Shown piece after piece: positions 39,407 to 50,601 of a DNA stretch of 64,000 nucleotides. The position numbers were made by a program, and so were the translations under genes. Each line of letters opens with the position of its first letter. Position 1 is the stretch's first letter. The DNA comes from Odontesthes bonariensis (taxonomy: Eukaryota > Chordata > Actinopteri > Atheriniformes > Atherinopsidae), in the NCBI RefSeq assembly GCF_027942865.1, contig NC_134526.1, positions 20,565,784 through 20,629,783 on the forward strand, in the 5' to 3' direction. The notes beneath the pieces are model-generated. The model had not been told where the DNA came from and searched no databases. It was given only the letters and a program-made list of their open reading frames with translations.

Positions 39407-42400
39407 GTGAGACTGTTGCTACTTTGAACAGACGAAAGAATTGAATTAATTTGCACTGAAAAAGTCTTCATCCCTTGAATCTAACGGTGTTAGTCAGGGC
39501 TGTTTCTCTTCACTGCTCTGCTGCTCTAAGCTCTGGCAGTGAAACTTTGGTCAGCCAAACCACCGGCGTTGCACCAGACCTCTGCACTGCATCCTCTGCT
39601 CTGGAAACGGCTGCAGAGTTGAGCTCAAACGTTTGGAAAGAGTTTTTTGTTCCGGCAATTCTCTGCGGCTGTACTTTAACATATTGCTGATTATTTGAAT
39701 TAAAATGTGTGAATGAGGTGACCCCTGCGTTGGTTTCCCATTCTCGTGTCATTATTTTGTTTATTAATCGTTTTTCCGGGTTTTAAAGCGCACACCATGT
39801 CAGGACTTGTCCTCATAAACATGAGCATTTGACAAAAGGTCACTGAAAACTCCTTCCAAGGTGAAGATGTTTAGAAGTTTGTTTCCAGTGTTGTCTTGTG
39901 GACAGTGAAAGGCGAGCTTATCAGAATGTGCACCGTTATCTCCTTTGTTTCACTGGCAACAAAAGATGTGGACAAGATAGCGCCTGTGTTAACTTTAAGA
40001 GGACTTTTAAAGGACAAGACCGTTTTTTTTTTACATTGGGCCCTTGATTTCACATTATAACATGATGTTCTACTCACCCCTGCTTGTTGTTGGTAATTTG
40101 GAGCTGTTCCGAAGATATTCGAGAGGCGTCTGGCTGCTCTCTTGAGATATTCGGCCATGAAACGGTTTCCTATGGGCAATGTTATACAGGCACAAACTAT
40201 GCTGTTTATAATTTATTAATTTCTGTACACTAGCACTGATAACGTGGAGGTGCGTCGCTTACTTAAAAAAATCCGGGTTACTGTAATTTAGAATTTTTGT
40301 CGTAAAGTGGGTCTGTGGGCTGTCTGGTAGTAGCACGATGATGACGTCAGTAACACCCACTTTACGACAAAAATTCAAAATTACAGTAACCCGGATTTTT
40401 TTGAAGTAAGCGACGCACCTCCACGTTATCAGCGCTAGTGTACAGTAATTAATAAATTATAAAAAGCATAGTTTGTGCCTGTATAACATTGCCCATAGGA
40501 AACCGTTTCATGGCCGAATATCTCAAGAGAGCAGCCAGACGCCTCTCGAATATCTTCGGAACAGCTCCAAATGACCAACAACAAGCAGGGGTGAGTAGAA
40601 CATCATGTTATAATGTGAAATCAAGGGCCCAATGTAAAAAAAACGGTCTTGTCCCCATTTTCATATGAAAAATTCTTCTTTTTTTTGAGGATAAAGAAGG
40701 GGAAAAAAACTCAGCCTTTCAAAAATGCTCATGTCCATGTGGATTTAGAAAAATGCGTAGGAATATGTTTACGAAATATATTTATAAATAAACCCTAATT
40801 CTCAGGGTAGGTTTGATTTATATTTCATTACCTTTGGCTCCAAAAACCTGTCACCACCACATACTTGTTTGTCCATTTTGGCCTCACCCTAAATATTACG
40901 GTAGAAGAGTATGGGCTCAGCACAAGATGACTGAGCCAACGCGATGGCTGTTTTTGCCCCGTCAGGTCACAGGCTTTGAAAACCAAAGAGCGAATGGCCC
41001 AGGTGTCAACAGGGAGCAGTCAGATGGGTTTTGGCCGAGGTTCATCTCAACCCAACCTCTCTACATCCTACAGCGAAGAGTACGGCAGATCCGAGGGCTC
41101 GCCTGCCTCCTACCACGGCTGTAAGTATGCGCTCATAGACACAAAGGCCTCATCCCACATGCAATGAATGGCATACAATGTATTCAGTTAGCATTACTTT
41201 ATCTCGGTTGCTGTAACTTTGGCCTACATCCTGAAACCCTCCCCTCCCCCTGTTCTCTCTCTGGCTTGCAGTCCTGCAACAGGACTGCATTCCTCAGAGC
41301 TCTCTCTCTCGCTCCCACACACAGACAAACGGATGAGGAAGAAGAGCCCTCCCCAAATCATCTTTCATCCACATGACAGAGGAATCCGCTCCTCTTTTTG
41401 GCGATGCACTCATTTCTCATTAGACCGTGTTTCAGACATTGTGGCAAAGTAGATAGGCCGCATTATGGGTCAGTTCATGGTAACACAGGTCTTTATCGCA
41501 CACATTGTGAGTACACAAATCTATAACTTGGGGTACCTGTGCTTGGGGACACTTTTTGGTTCTTGGAGATAGTTTCCCAGGTGCTTAAACTGGCCTAGTT
41601 TGAACCAGCAGCAGTAGAGGGCGACGAGTTGGATAGTTGACATTAAACCAGAATTCAAATAGATTGAAAGAGTGATGGAATGATGTGGAGCTCGGGTAAA
41701 AGAAACGGTCACTGTCAGGAAATGGGTTAACTCGGAGAGGGACAGAGGGGACGACCCGTGAAAATTCTTTTCCTTTTACACTCTGACCCCCTCTTCTTTG
41801 GACACAGCAGGATGAGCGTGTATGTGTGCGCGCTCGTGCGTGTGTGTCTGTTGCCACGCATGTGTTTTTAGCCTGCGTGGATCCTGCATGGAACACATGC
41901 AGGGTCTGCGTCCAAATCCTTATTTTGCAGCCCATATTCCTGCACTCGTTTTATATTTTGGAGTTTGTGGCTCAGAGTCGTCGGTTCGGCAGCTGAGTCA
42001 TCGGTGGAGGAAACTGACAGACACACTTACCAAAAGGAGTTTGACTGGGTTGTCACTGTGGGAGGTCACAGGGAATTCTTTAGATTCCAGTCGAACTTTC
42101 CGCCCATTGTTGTCCAGACAGGGTGTGAATGAATGGCGGCGTATGTGTGACTGTAGATATTAATTGAGCCCCTCGTCCCCAAAGTATTCTGTTTGTATTT
42201 ATTTTATTTTAAAAGTTGTTGCTTTTCAGAATCGGCTATATTGTCCATCTTGTCTTAACTTGGTGTCTCTAGTAATACACACATCACATTAAGTCACAGT
42301 CATATATTTGTTGTAAGTATGTCTCTGAAACTCGGTTCTTGCTCTGGAAAATGTTTTATTTTTAACTTAATTTAATATTTGAATTTTTTTGGTATTTTTG

Positions 42401-45400
42401 GTTATTAAATTCCGTTTGCCAAAAATAAAGATGACGTGGTAGGAAATAAGTTATTAAACAACTGGCAAATGATTGCGGGAAATGGGAGTCGCTGAGAAAA
42501 TCATGGCTTTTAAAGAGTTTTTTTTTTTCTTTTTTTTTTCTTGCAAGCAGAGTTGTGTGTGTGTGTTTGTGTGTAGAGCGCTAAAAAGCCATATATGGTC
42601 CATTCCCACAGTAGTGGGCAAGAAACTGGTGTATTTTTGTTGGCTTTTAGTTGTATTTATATGTCTTTTTGACCCGTAACTATCAAGCGTTGCTGTGTTT
42701 GTGCCAATCTGTCCTGTCGAAAGGTGGAATTCGGTTTCAAAAACGCTTCTTTTGACGAAAAAATTCAATGTTGTTGGGTTCCTTATTTATTTATGTGTGC
42801 GAGTGTGTGTTAATGACATTGGCAAATGAGCACATGAAAGAGGCCGTGTTTTTTTTTTTAGTTCTGGACAAAAAGGAATAGTGGAAACCGATGCCTCCAT
42901 CTGCTTTTTGTAGGGAAGATTTTGATTGGCTTTTTTTTGCCAGCTTTGGTACAGCTGCGCTCGGCTTCTATTGAAGGCGGACGCGTCGTTGAGCTTAAAC
43001 CCATGGCTCGAGTTCCATCAGTTAAACTAACGCAGCTTTAGCCCCGGTCACTTTCCCTTGAGATGTGTAGCCCGGGGACAGAGTGGCGGCACATGGGTTT
43101 GACAAGAAGGAGGCGGAGGAGGCAGAAAATGAGATGTTCAGACTTCAGTTTGGAGTTGAGCAGCGAGGCAAGGAGGCAAAGACCCAGATCTGAAGCCGAA
43201 GACAGAAACGAAATTATTTATGAAGCGTATTGACAGAAGTGTGCAAAAGTTTTTAGGCTCTCAAGAGTTCAGGATTTTACTTGTCAAGTAAAACCATTTG
43301 GCAACACTAAGAGAAGTGATTAGTGATAATGCACTGACAAATACTTTAACAAGGTTGGTAAACCCAAAAGAGTGGGCAGCTTTGGAGCTTTTTTTGATCA
43401 GCTGTGGGCATTTAATGACATTACATTTAGAGCAGATTAGATCAACTTGAGCCTGCAGACTATAGCACACAATGATTTAAGTTCATGCTCAATTAGTCTC
43501 ATTTGCTATTTTTCTTACATTTTTGCATCTGATCATATTTTTTATTTTTTTAAATACACGTGATCTTGGTGTACAACGGCCCTCAAATGCCTTATTTTTT
43601 CCCTCCAGATATTTGACAATGGGATCATTCATTAAAAACCTCGTATTTGAAGACTGCTAATGATGGCCCTAAACATATAGTCCCTCATAGAACTATCTTC
43701 AGCAACAAGACAGTGCTTGCAGCAGATGGCGTGGCCGCCACAAAGCTCGGATCTTGAATTTAGTCTGGGATTACATGGATGGTTGAGACGGCTTAAATCC
43801 ACATGTGTACACAGTACAGGGGGGTTTGTTTTTCCTCCGTTCGCTGTGCTTTCTGTGAATGCCGGTTGAATTACGACGGATCTGCAGCAACGCCTCAATC
43901 AGGTTGTCGGTCTGCTTGCCACAGCGCTGTTTTCAGCATCACCCTAATTTTGTCACCATCAGTTGGGAAGGAAAGCGTGAACCACAGTGCTATTTACTTA
44001 TTTAATGATGGGATTCCTCTTAGAATAGGATCACATAAATTAAAATCTTTCACGATATACTATTGTAAAACTGCCCTTTTACTTGTTAGAGAAGACATCT
44101 GCTCCATCTCATTTTAGATGTAGCGGGCGGATGTTAGTCAAAGTGTGAGGTTTCAAAGTTTGTTGTGACAAATATGTTAAATATTTGTGGCAGCGCTTTG
44201 GTGGACTAGATCTTTAAATATGGTACGAGCATAAACGCACACACACGAGTTTGATTACGATGTTCTGAGTTTTGAGGGAGTGTCTAATCCAGTAGTCAAA
44301 ATCAGCTGCTGAGCCGTTCCTCGGTGGTCTGCCTTGTTAGGAGCAAAGACAGGAAAACCGAGGTGGACAGAAGGAGAGATGGGGTTTGTTATTAGAGTTT
44401 CAAGTCTTTAGGGGGTTTTCAGTAATACCACCCAGGCAGAATCCCCTCTTTATTTTTCAATTTGTGCTGTTCATATAGGAACAAAAAGCCATCTTTGCTT
44501 TTGAATCATCACCTAGAAAGTCACAAGTTAAGCAGAATAAAACTGTTCACACTTCAGCACACCTACAGCATTCACAGAGAAATGACGTAGGACGAATAGT
44601 GACATAGAGGAAAGGAATCAAAAATGATCTGTAATGTCACAGTTGCCATGGAAACACGAAAGCTGCGGTTTTCAAACTCAAACCCACAAAGTCCCACTAT
44701 GAGTTACAGAGAAAAAACTGTAGGCTACCTTAATGAGTGTTCTTCGTGCTGTGACACTTGTGTGTTGGTGTGTGTGTGTTATTTTTGCTGCCACATAGCC
44801 TTACCTAATCCAATTAGCTGAATGGACTCGTCTTCCCTTAGGGGCTGACTGAAGACCGAAAACCACACACCCCGAGTACTAAAACACATCATATTTTTAT
44901 TCAATAAATGCTATCTAAAATGTGATTTTCTGTATTATTGAATATTGTGTTATTCTATTAATTTTGGCTAGCTTTAAAGTACTCGCAATAATCGGCAGTG
45001 ACCTGATATAATATAACAGGACATGGGAGGATGTGATTGTGATTGAATTGTGCATGTGTCTGTTAGCCACCTCTCCCAACGCGGGTTCAGAACTGGAACA
45101 AGCCAGGCCTCAGACCAGCGGAGAGGAGGAGCTACAGCTGCAACTCGCCTTAGCCATGAGCAGAGAAGCCGCAGAGCAGGTATATACATATACATACACA
45201 CACACACACACACACACCGTCACAAATCATATCCCCCGTGCTCTAACATGGCAGGGCATGGATCCGTGTTTTGAATTCCTCTATGATTGCATCCAGGTTC
45301 GTGGGAAATAACAGAAACTTGGCTTCAATCATAGAGCTTGTTTTTGGGTTAATGCAGCTACTGCCCATTAAAATGCCCTCTCAAGTGTATAAGTTAATTT

Positions 45401-48400
45401 GGAGTTTTATTTCGATAGTCAAACAAACACCCAAGGCTCCTTTAACCTCCTTTAAGTAACAGTTCGTGCTCTAACTTTCTCTTGCTGGTCCCACGAGGCG
45501 TTTAGGGACTTTGTTTTAGCTTATTCGAAACTACAATGGAGTCTTTTGCTGAGTTCATTTTACCTGCTTTACACTTACTTTAAAGGTAAATCCTTAATAT
45601 AGTAAAGTAAATATAATTTTTTATTTTTTCCCATCATGGAATGCTGAATTATGCAGAGCCTCTCTCTTGGTTCTCTTGTTTGATAGGTTCTGCACGGAGA
45701 TGATGTAATAGATTAGATTATACAGGACCTAAGGGGGCAGCTTTGATGAAACGATTCGCAGAGAAAGAGTTGCTATAGTGATTCCTGTCTTTTTCAGTGG
45801 ACAGGATGAGGGTCTGTTGAACAGTGAATGTGAATAGAAACTCAAACAGACATTAGCTGTGGAAAAAACTACAAGTCATATGTGTGTGTCCAGCAACATG
45901 TGCTGGTTGGACGGGCTCATAAAAGGTAAACTGCCGTTGTGTAAAAAAAAACATCAAAGATGTGGAATTACAGATTAAGTCAGCAATAGTTTGCAAATTT
46001 TTCTAACACTGTACAACGAATCCTAACCAAAAGTCTTAACACACCATTCCCGATCAAGCTTTCATGTTTTTTGGGTGAGTTTTGTTAAAGCTGCAGGACA
46101 AGTTTGGTGCTGAAATCTTCCTCTTATTAGTAATAAGTGTGCCGAAAGGTTTTTGCATTGGCAAAAGTAATCATGTGCATAAAGTATCTTTGACATTTTG
46201 TAATGCAGAAGCTGTTCATAACGGCAAGGGTAAGATGTCTATATTTTAAGAAGGAAGAGAGACGTTTCGCATGTGCTGCAAAATTCAAACTTTGGTGTTT
46301 GTGTGTTCAGGAGGAACGCATACGTCGAGGGGATGACCTGAGACTACAGATGGCCTTGGAGGAGAGTAAGAAAGGAGGTCCGGAAACTGCAAAACTGCCC
46401 AAGAAGAAGAAAGAGGTAAAAATGCCCCCAAACTTTGGGACTGGGGTGACTCAGTTGCTCCATTATCTCAAACGCACTCCTGAAATAGTCTGGTCTCTCC
46501 CTGTGCTCTGTTCCTACCTGACCCTGTGTGCCTCTTCAATAGAAGGAACTGGCAGCAGACAGCGCTGTTCTCTCATCATTATTCTGCCTGAATAACTGGC
46601 TGGCTGGAGTTTCTGGGCACACAGTGCTTAAGTGTCGAAGAAGTGTGCTTGCAGGATTTTAGCCCTTGTTTATCTCAATACTTAATGACATAACTACCAT
46701 GTGTCCTGCTTCATAGGCTGACAGATGGTCTGTCCTACTTTTTTTTTTGTCCTACAGTATCCTGTTGTGTTGACTTTCTTACCAAAGTTCTCCGTCTCTT
46801 CACAGCCACAGTCATCTTTGATGGATCTAATGGTTGTTCCTGAGCCAAGGGCCAGTGCTGACCCCTGGGGCACCGGAGCCGGAGCCGGGGCCGGGGCCGG
46901 GGCCGGGGCAGCATCAGCTGACCCATGGCAGTCTTATGGTAAGCACACTTATACGCTCACTCTGGTAACGGTCACATTAAATGATATCCACGTACAGACT
47001 ACCATCATCAAGAAATACATACTGCGTGTGGTGCATCTGTGTGTGTGTGTGTGTGTGTGTGAAAGGCATCTCTGCTCTCCACCTGCAGCCTGTAAGACTG
47101 TGAGTCTTTGTTTAATAGGAATGCTGCTCCACTGGCTCGGCAGCATTTCTGCTCTGGGAGCAGGGAGGGAGTTGGAGGAAGATATTGCGAAGAAAATGAT
47201 TGTGGAGGGTTTGTGATGCAGGCTTGGAGAGTTAAAAATGTAGCGCTCTTTTGTAAAGAGACGGAGGACAGCGAAGAGGCAGCAGTAGAGATGGTGACAT
47301 TTCACAAGAGATGTTGGAGGATGCTTCTAATTTCTAAAAGTTCTTTAGCACAGCGCTTGTTTCACAAGTTCACACACACAGACATTTTCCCCCATACTGC
47401 TCTTATCCACCATAGATGTATAAACTACAGACTGAATTTTTCTTAGCATTGAGGGGAAGCTGTCTGACCAATGAGTCTGATGGGCGTCAACTCATTAAAT
47501 GTGAACCTGTATTTTCCAATTTCTTTTTCTCCTTGACATTTACCCTCCATCACTCACTCACTCACTCAGCACCGAACCTCTCCCTCTCTCCACAGGTTCT
47601 GCCCCGAATCCAGCAGCACCAGTAGACCCATGGGGGGCATCTGCTTCTGTCCCACCCATGAAGAGCAGTGATCCGTGGGCGGCAAACTCCGCTCCCTCTG
47701 CAGATCCCTGGAGCTCTGCATCTGCCCGCCCCAAGAATTCAACCACAGGTAAGCACTTCCTTCTTCTTTTTTTTTTGTTTTTCTTCCCCAGCTGCAAGCG
47801 CATTCAGCTTATTCACAAGCTACTTCTGCTGCTTGATACTCACCGAGTAGGTTGTAATCTTTCCACTTGGTTAAACTGACAAATCTGGCAGTTGAGGAGT
47901 TTGAGACGCATGCGATATTGAGATGTTTGCATATTGTAAGTTTTGTTTTTTGAATAAAAGTGCATCTACTATACAGTTGGTCAGTGACTTGAACTTTGCT
48001 TAAACTCACAATAGGGCAGAAACTACACAATAACGCATGCTTATGCCCATCTGCATGCTTTAAGTTGCATATTGTGTTCATCTTTTTTTTAAGGATCCAC
48101 ACTCATCCTTATTTGTGTTGTTTGTTTCCATTTGTCTTTGTGTGGTTGTGGATCTGCCGTTTCTCTGCTTTTTGTACACTTTCTGTGTATCGTTGCCTTT
48201 GTGTGTACGTGTCTGTGTGTGTGTATGCATTGTCTCCTTTCAGGTAGCTTTGACCTGTTCAGTACATCCAATGGTACGTCCAAAGAAGACTTCTCAGAGT
48301 TTGACAGCCTGCGCTCTTCCTCCTCTGTTCCCACTGGTACTCACCCTGTCTTTGTCCCTCTAATGACACGGAGTCTGTGTTGTTTTTTCCTCAGTGTCTG

Positions 48401-49171
48401 AGAAAGATGTCCGTCTGCAGACACAATGTTACTGCAGAGCACAGACACGCACGTCTTCTCTTTCGTATGTGCCATCAGACTTGAGCAAAGGCAGTGTTTG
48501 TACCGCAGAAGGTTGATGACTGTAAACCGCAAATGCACTCAAATTTGGTTTAATCTAGCGGTACAAATAAACTGTCTGCTCAGGTCTGGTCTAATATCAT
48601 TATGGTGTACTCTGATGCAGCTTGTTGTGTGCGCATTGCTCAATACAGTTTTTGGAAACCCTCTCAGATCTGCCGTGATATTTGTAAAATGAATCTGGGG
48701 CATGTAAATCAGATGCAAATCTTCCCTAAATTCAGGGTTTGGGTGGTTGTTCGAGAGGGTTCCAGTGACTTGTCTGGCACAGATCTGTGTGTTTCTCTTC
48801 AGTCTCTGTGTGGAGGGGTGACATTGGTGTCGGTCAACTAAACTGATTCAGTTAAAATCTACAAGATTTATTGGGAGTTGATATATTTCGTCTTATTTTA
48901 TCATCAACCGTTTTCTTTTGGCTTTGCTACATCTAACTTGGTGTTACTGTGACGGTTCTCGTCTCTGACATGTCCTTGTGCATTTGCTGGCATGCCGGGT
49001 TTGTGAGAGTGCATTAATGAACGTCTCCGCCGCCGTCTGACTGCTGCCACAAAACAAAAGCCAGGCTGTCTGCCTCTGATGTCTTCTCATAAAATGGCAT
49101 CACCGCTTTATTGCATCGACTTTTATTTTTGGGTAATTGCAACTGTAGGTGCTCGAGTGCAGATGGGCACT

Positions 49172-49221
<50 letters not shown>

Positions 49222-50601
49222 CGTGTACTGGCGACTGAGAAATCAAAGTGTATGCGGAAAGAATGGGAGACAATGTAAAACATTTATCTCCACTATAAAG
49301 GAGTTGTGCTGGATTCTTTATGACAATATCGGTTGACAAAAATAGTTTGTTTTGCCTGCTCAAAGAGACGTTCTTCGATCAGTCAAATACAACTTCTCCT
49401 GCCTCTCTTTCTTCAGTTGAAGGGGGCGTGGCCTCCTCCATCCCATCTCAGCTCAGTCTGGCTAGCAGCAGCAGCCTGGACCTCTTCGACCCCTTACCCA
49501 CTTCAGCATCTACTTATATAACCACGAACCCGACTAGAAAGACCCCAGAATCCTTCCTGGGACCCAATGCTGCCCTGGTGAATCTGGACTCTCTGGTGAC
49601 CAAACCAGCCCAGCCTCCACCAGTCGTTAATCCGTTCTTGGCTTCCACAGGTAGGACTGCAAGGAGATGAAGTTGTTCTCTGAGATGCCCCTCGTCACTG
49701 ACATTTCTATAAAAAGTTAGCTTTTTATACGAACGTCTTATGTCCTGTATATGCAGGTCTGTTTGTCATCGCCCAACAAAATATTTATGTACACGATGGA
49801 CAAAACCAATGAACCAAGGTAAAATAATATGAAATAAGAATAAAACTAAACTGATGGTTGTCGGCTGCTGGCTCCTATAGACTTCATTCAAGAAGCATCA
49901 GTTTCTCGTGTGAAATAATAAACCAGTCAGTTTTCCCCAGAAGTCGTGATATCATAAGCTAAATGGATTCCTTCCAGTCAGTGTGCCGGTGGGTCATTCT
50001 TACGATTTAAGCCACAATTAAACGGGTATTAGGCCTCAACATTTTTTTATTTTGTCCAGTTATATTTTTCATAACCTTCTGACTCCAAAAAGACCCAAAT
50101 ACTAAAAAAATGGTGACACTGAAATGCCAAATTCAGAATGGCAGAGAAACCGATGGGCGGCATCACTGTGACTATGTCCGTTTATATATTTATAGACTAT
50201 ATTGTTTACTGTTATTTTCTTTCTGTGATTCAGGTGGCTCTGCTGCAGCTCCAGCTCAAGCTCCCCATGCCAACCCCTTCCAAGTGACCCAGCCAGCTCC
50301 CCCTACTCTCAACCAGATGCGCGTCAGCCCGATGCCCTCTGGCTTTGGCATGGCAGAGCCCATGGCCCTCCCCTCCATGGCCGCGCAGCCTGTCGCCATG
50401 GTCCCCCTGGCAGGAATGGCCCCCATGGGCCACTCAATGCCAGTAATGGGGGCCGGCACTGTGGGCGGAGTGGGAGCAAGCACAGGTATGAGTGCGGGGA
50501 TTCCAGCCTCCATGTCCATGAGCATGCCCCAGCCACTAATGAGCATGCCCCCGCAGGCTGGAACGCAGCCTACCGGAACCACCAACCCCTTCCTTTTGTG
50601 A
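38979..50601 (+). CDS. epn2: Epsin-2, ENTH-domain endocytic adaptor (9 coding exons, 593 aa)
   Basis: Epsin binds PI(4,5)P2, clathrin, AP-2, ubiquitinated cargo and EH-domain proteins at clathrin-coated pits. Nine coding exons join in frame to 593 residues. The ENTH domain is about residues 10-143, with RRQMKN and SNDPWGPSS near its start. Two ubiquitin-interacting motifs lie at 214-232 (EEELQLQLALAMS) and 233-253 (DDLRLQMALEES). Clathrin-box-like LMDLM is at 272-276 and LVNLD at 447-451. DPW motifs for AP-2 are at 286, 306, 322, 337 and 348. NPF motifs are at 465, 485 and 589, the last ending the protein as NPFLL. The segments KTKERMAQVSTG, FGRGSSQPNLSTS and SPASYHG identify epsin-2 rather than epsin-1 or -3. 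The protein is 2-3 residues shorter at the N-terminus than mammalian EPN2. It lacks the extra exon after SPASYHG found in a long human isoform. It is convergent with b9d1. Confidence 0.96.
40012..40654. mobile_element. Near-perfect 643-bp foldback inverted repeat in epn2 intron
   Basis: The left arm 40012-40312 and right arm 40355-40654 are reverse complements over about 300 bp. I count about six base differences plus a length change in a T/A run. The 42-bp spacer contains ATGACGTCAG. The tips are GGACAAGAC and GTCTTGTCC. No clear target duplication was seen. Each arm reads part of the same peptide (NRFMAEYLKRAARRLSNIF), a result of the inversion rather than a gene. It is probably a recent nonautonomous foldback transposon. 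Confidence 0.88.
40966..41120 (+). CDS. epn2: epn2 coding exon 2
   Basis: Residues 143-194, beginning RSQALKTKERMAQV and ending SPASYHG plus one base. Acceptor CCGTCAG|G, donor GGCT|GTAAGT. Confidence 0.95.
41121..43224 (+). other. epn2: epn2 intron between exons ending 41120 and starting 45067, left part
   Basis: No exon matching the extra segment of the long human isoform was found. A CTCF-like core lies at about 41610-41625. The rest is unremarkable noncoding sequence. Confidence 0.55.
43225..43815 (+). mobile_element. Tc1-like transposon fossil in epn2 intron
   Basis: The left end AGAAGTGTGCAAAAGTTTTTAG resembles a known fish Tc1 terminus. Near 43690, ATCTTCAGCAACAAGACAGT recalls the QQDND site. 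At 43724-43760 the sequence reads WPPQSSDLEF, then a GGGATTACATGG stretch, resembling WPPQSPDLNIIESVWDYM around the catalytic Glu. It is heavily decayed. Confidence 0.55.
43816..45066 (+). other. epn2: epn2 intron, right part
   Basis: Noncoding intron up to the acceptor at 45066. Nothing further was recognised. Confidence 0.55.
45067..45179 (+). CDS. epn2: epn2 coding exon 3 (UIM 1)
   Basis: Residues 195-232. It contains SELEQARPQTSGEEELQLQL and the first ubiquitin-interacting motif (LQLALAMSRE). Acceptor CTGTTAG|CC, donor GAGCAG|GTATAT. Confidence 0.95.
45180..46310 (+). other. epn2: epn2 intron between coding exons 3 and 4
   Basis: 1.1-kb intron with a CA microsatellite (45196-45218) right after the donor. 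No other feature seen. Confidence 0.7.
45196..45218. repeat. (CA)n microsatellite
   Basis: CA repeat 16 bp after an epn2 donor site. Confidence 0.93.
46311..46415 (+). CDS. epn2: epn2 coding exon 4 (UIM 2)
   Basis: Residues 233-267, EERIRRGDDLRLQMALEESK and then a lysine-rich end (KLPKKKKE). Both borders are phase 0: GTTCAG|GAG and AAAGAG|GTAAAA. Confidence 0.95.
46416..46805 (+). other. epn2: epn2 intron between coding exons 4 and 5
   Basis: 390-bp intron with canonical borders. No other feature seen. Confidence 0.8.
46806..46938 (+). CDS. epn2: epn2 coding exon 5 (clathrin box, Gly-Ala tract, two DPW)
   Basis: Residues 268-311 plus one base. SSLMDLM is clathrin-box-like. DPW motifs flank a run of six Gly-Ala pairs coded by GGAGCC/GGGGCC units. 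Acceptor CTTCACAG|CC, donor TATG|GTAAGC. Confidence 0.94.
46875..46910 (+). repeat. In-frame GGRGCC hexanucleotide repeat coding (Gly-Ala)6
   Basis: Two GGAGCC units, three GGGGCC units and a final GGGGCA in frame within epn2 coding exon 5. They code residues 291-302. G-rich on the sense strand. Confidence 0.95.
46939..47595 (+). other. epn2: epn2 intron between coding exons 5 and 6
   Basis: 657-bp intron carrying a GT microsatellite at 47037-47061. No other feature seen. Confidence 0.8.
47037..47061. repeat. (GT)n microsatellite
   Basis: GT repeat in an epn2 intron. Confidence 0.93.
47596..47748 (+). CDS. epn2: epn2 coding exon 6 (three DPW motifs)
   Basis: Residues 312-362 with VDPWGA, SDPWAA and ADPWSS, the AP-2 alpha-appendage binding motifs. 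Phase 1 on both sides. Acceptor CTCCACAG|GT, donor CCACAG|GTAAGC. Confidence 0.94.
47749..48243 (+). other. epn2: epn2 intron between coding exons 6 and 7
   Basis: 495-bp intron, T-rich, no other feature. Confidence 0.8.
48244..48336 (+). CDS. epn2: epn2 coding exon 7
   Basis: Residues 363-393, SFDLFSTSNGTSKEDFSEFD followed by SLRS, matching SFELFS and DFSEFDNLR of mammalian EPN2. The acidic DFSEF segment is a likely adaptor/appendage-binding site. Acceptor CTTTCAG|GT, donor CACTG|GTACTC. Confidence 0.94.
48337..49416 (+). other. epn2: epn2 intron between coding exons 7 and 8
   Basis: 1.1-kb intron with a long GT repeat at 49175-49219. Confidence 0.8.
49175..49219. repeat. (GT)22 microsatellite
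   Basis: 45 bp of pure GT, the longest perfect dinucleotide repeat of the window. About 200 bp upstream of an epn2 acceptor. Confidence 0.95.
49417..49650 (+). CDS. epn2: epn2 coding exon 8 (second clathrin motif, first NPF)
   Basis: Residues 394-471. It contains LDLFDPL, the strongly conserved RKTPESFLGPNAALVNLDSL and the first NPF (465-467). Acceptor CTTCTTCAG|TT, donor CCACAG|GTAGGA. Confidence 0.95.
49651..50233 (+). other. epn2: epn2 last intron
   Basis: 583-bp intron with canonical GTAGGA and GATTCAG borders. No other feature. Confidence 0.8.
50234..50601 (+). CDS. epn2: epn2 last coding exon
   Basis: Residues 472-593 and stop TGA. HANPFQV (NPF 2) opens the exon. A Met/Pro/Gly-rich stretch with many MP and AP pairs follows. 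The end is TGTTNPFLL (NPF 3), identical to the mammalian EPN2 C-terminus. Acceptor GATTCAG|GT. Confidence 0.96.

Noticed and set aside
39871..40179. Minus-strand open frame with NRFMAEYLKRAARRLSNIF
   Set aside because: It lies in one arm of the inverted repeat and recurs in the other arm. No known protein family, no independent support for coding.
49175..49219. Possible CRISPR-like or satellite array
   Set aside because: It is a simple GT microsatellite; no repeat-spacer arrays exist in the window.
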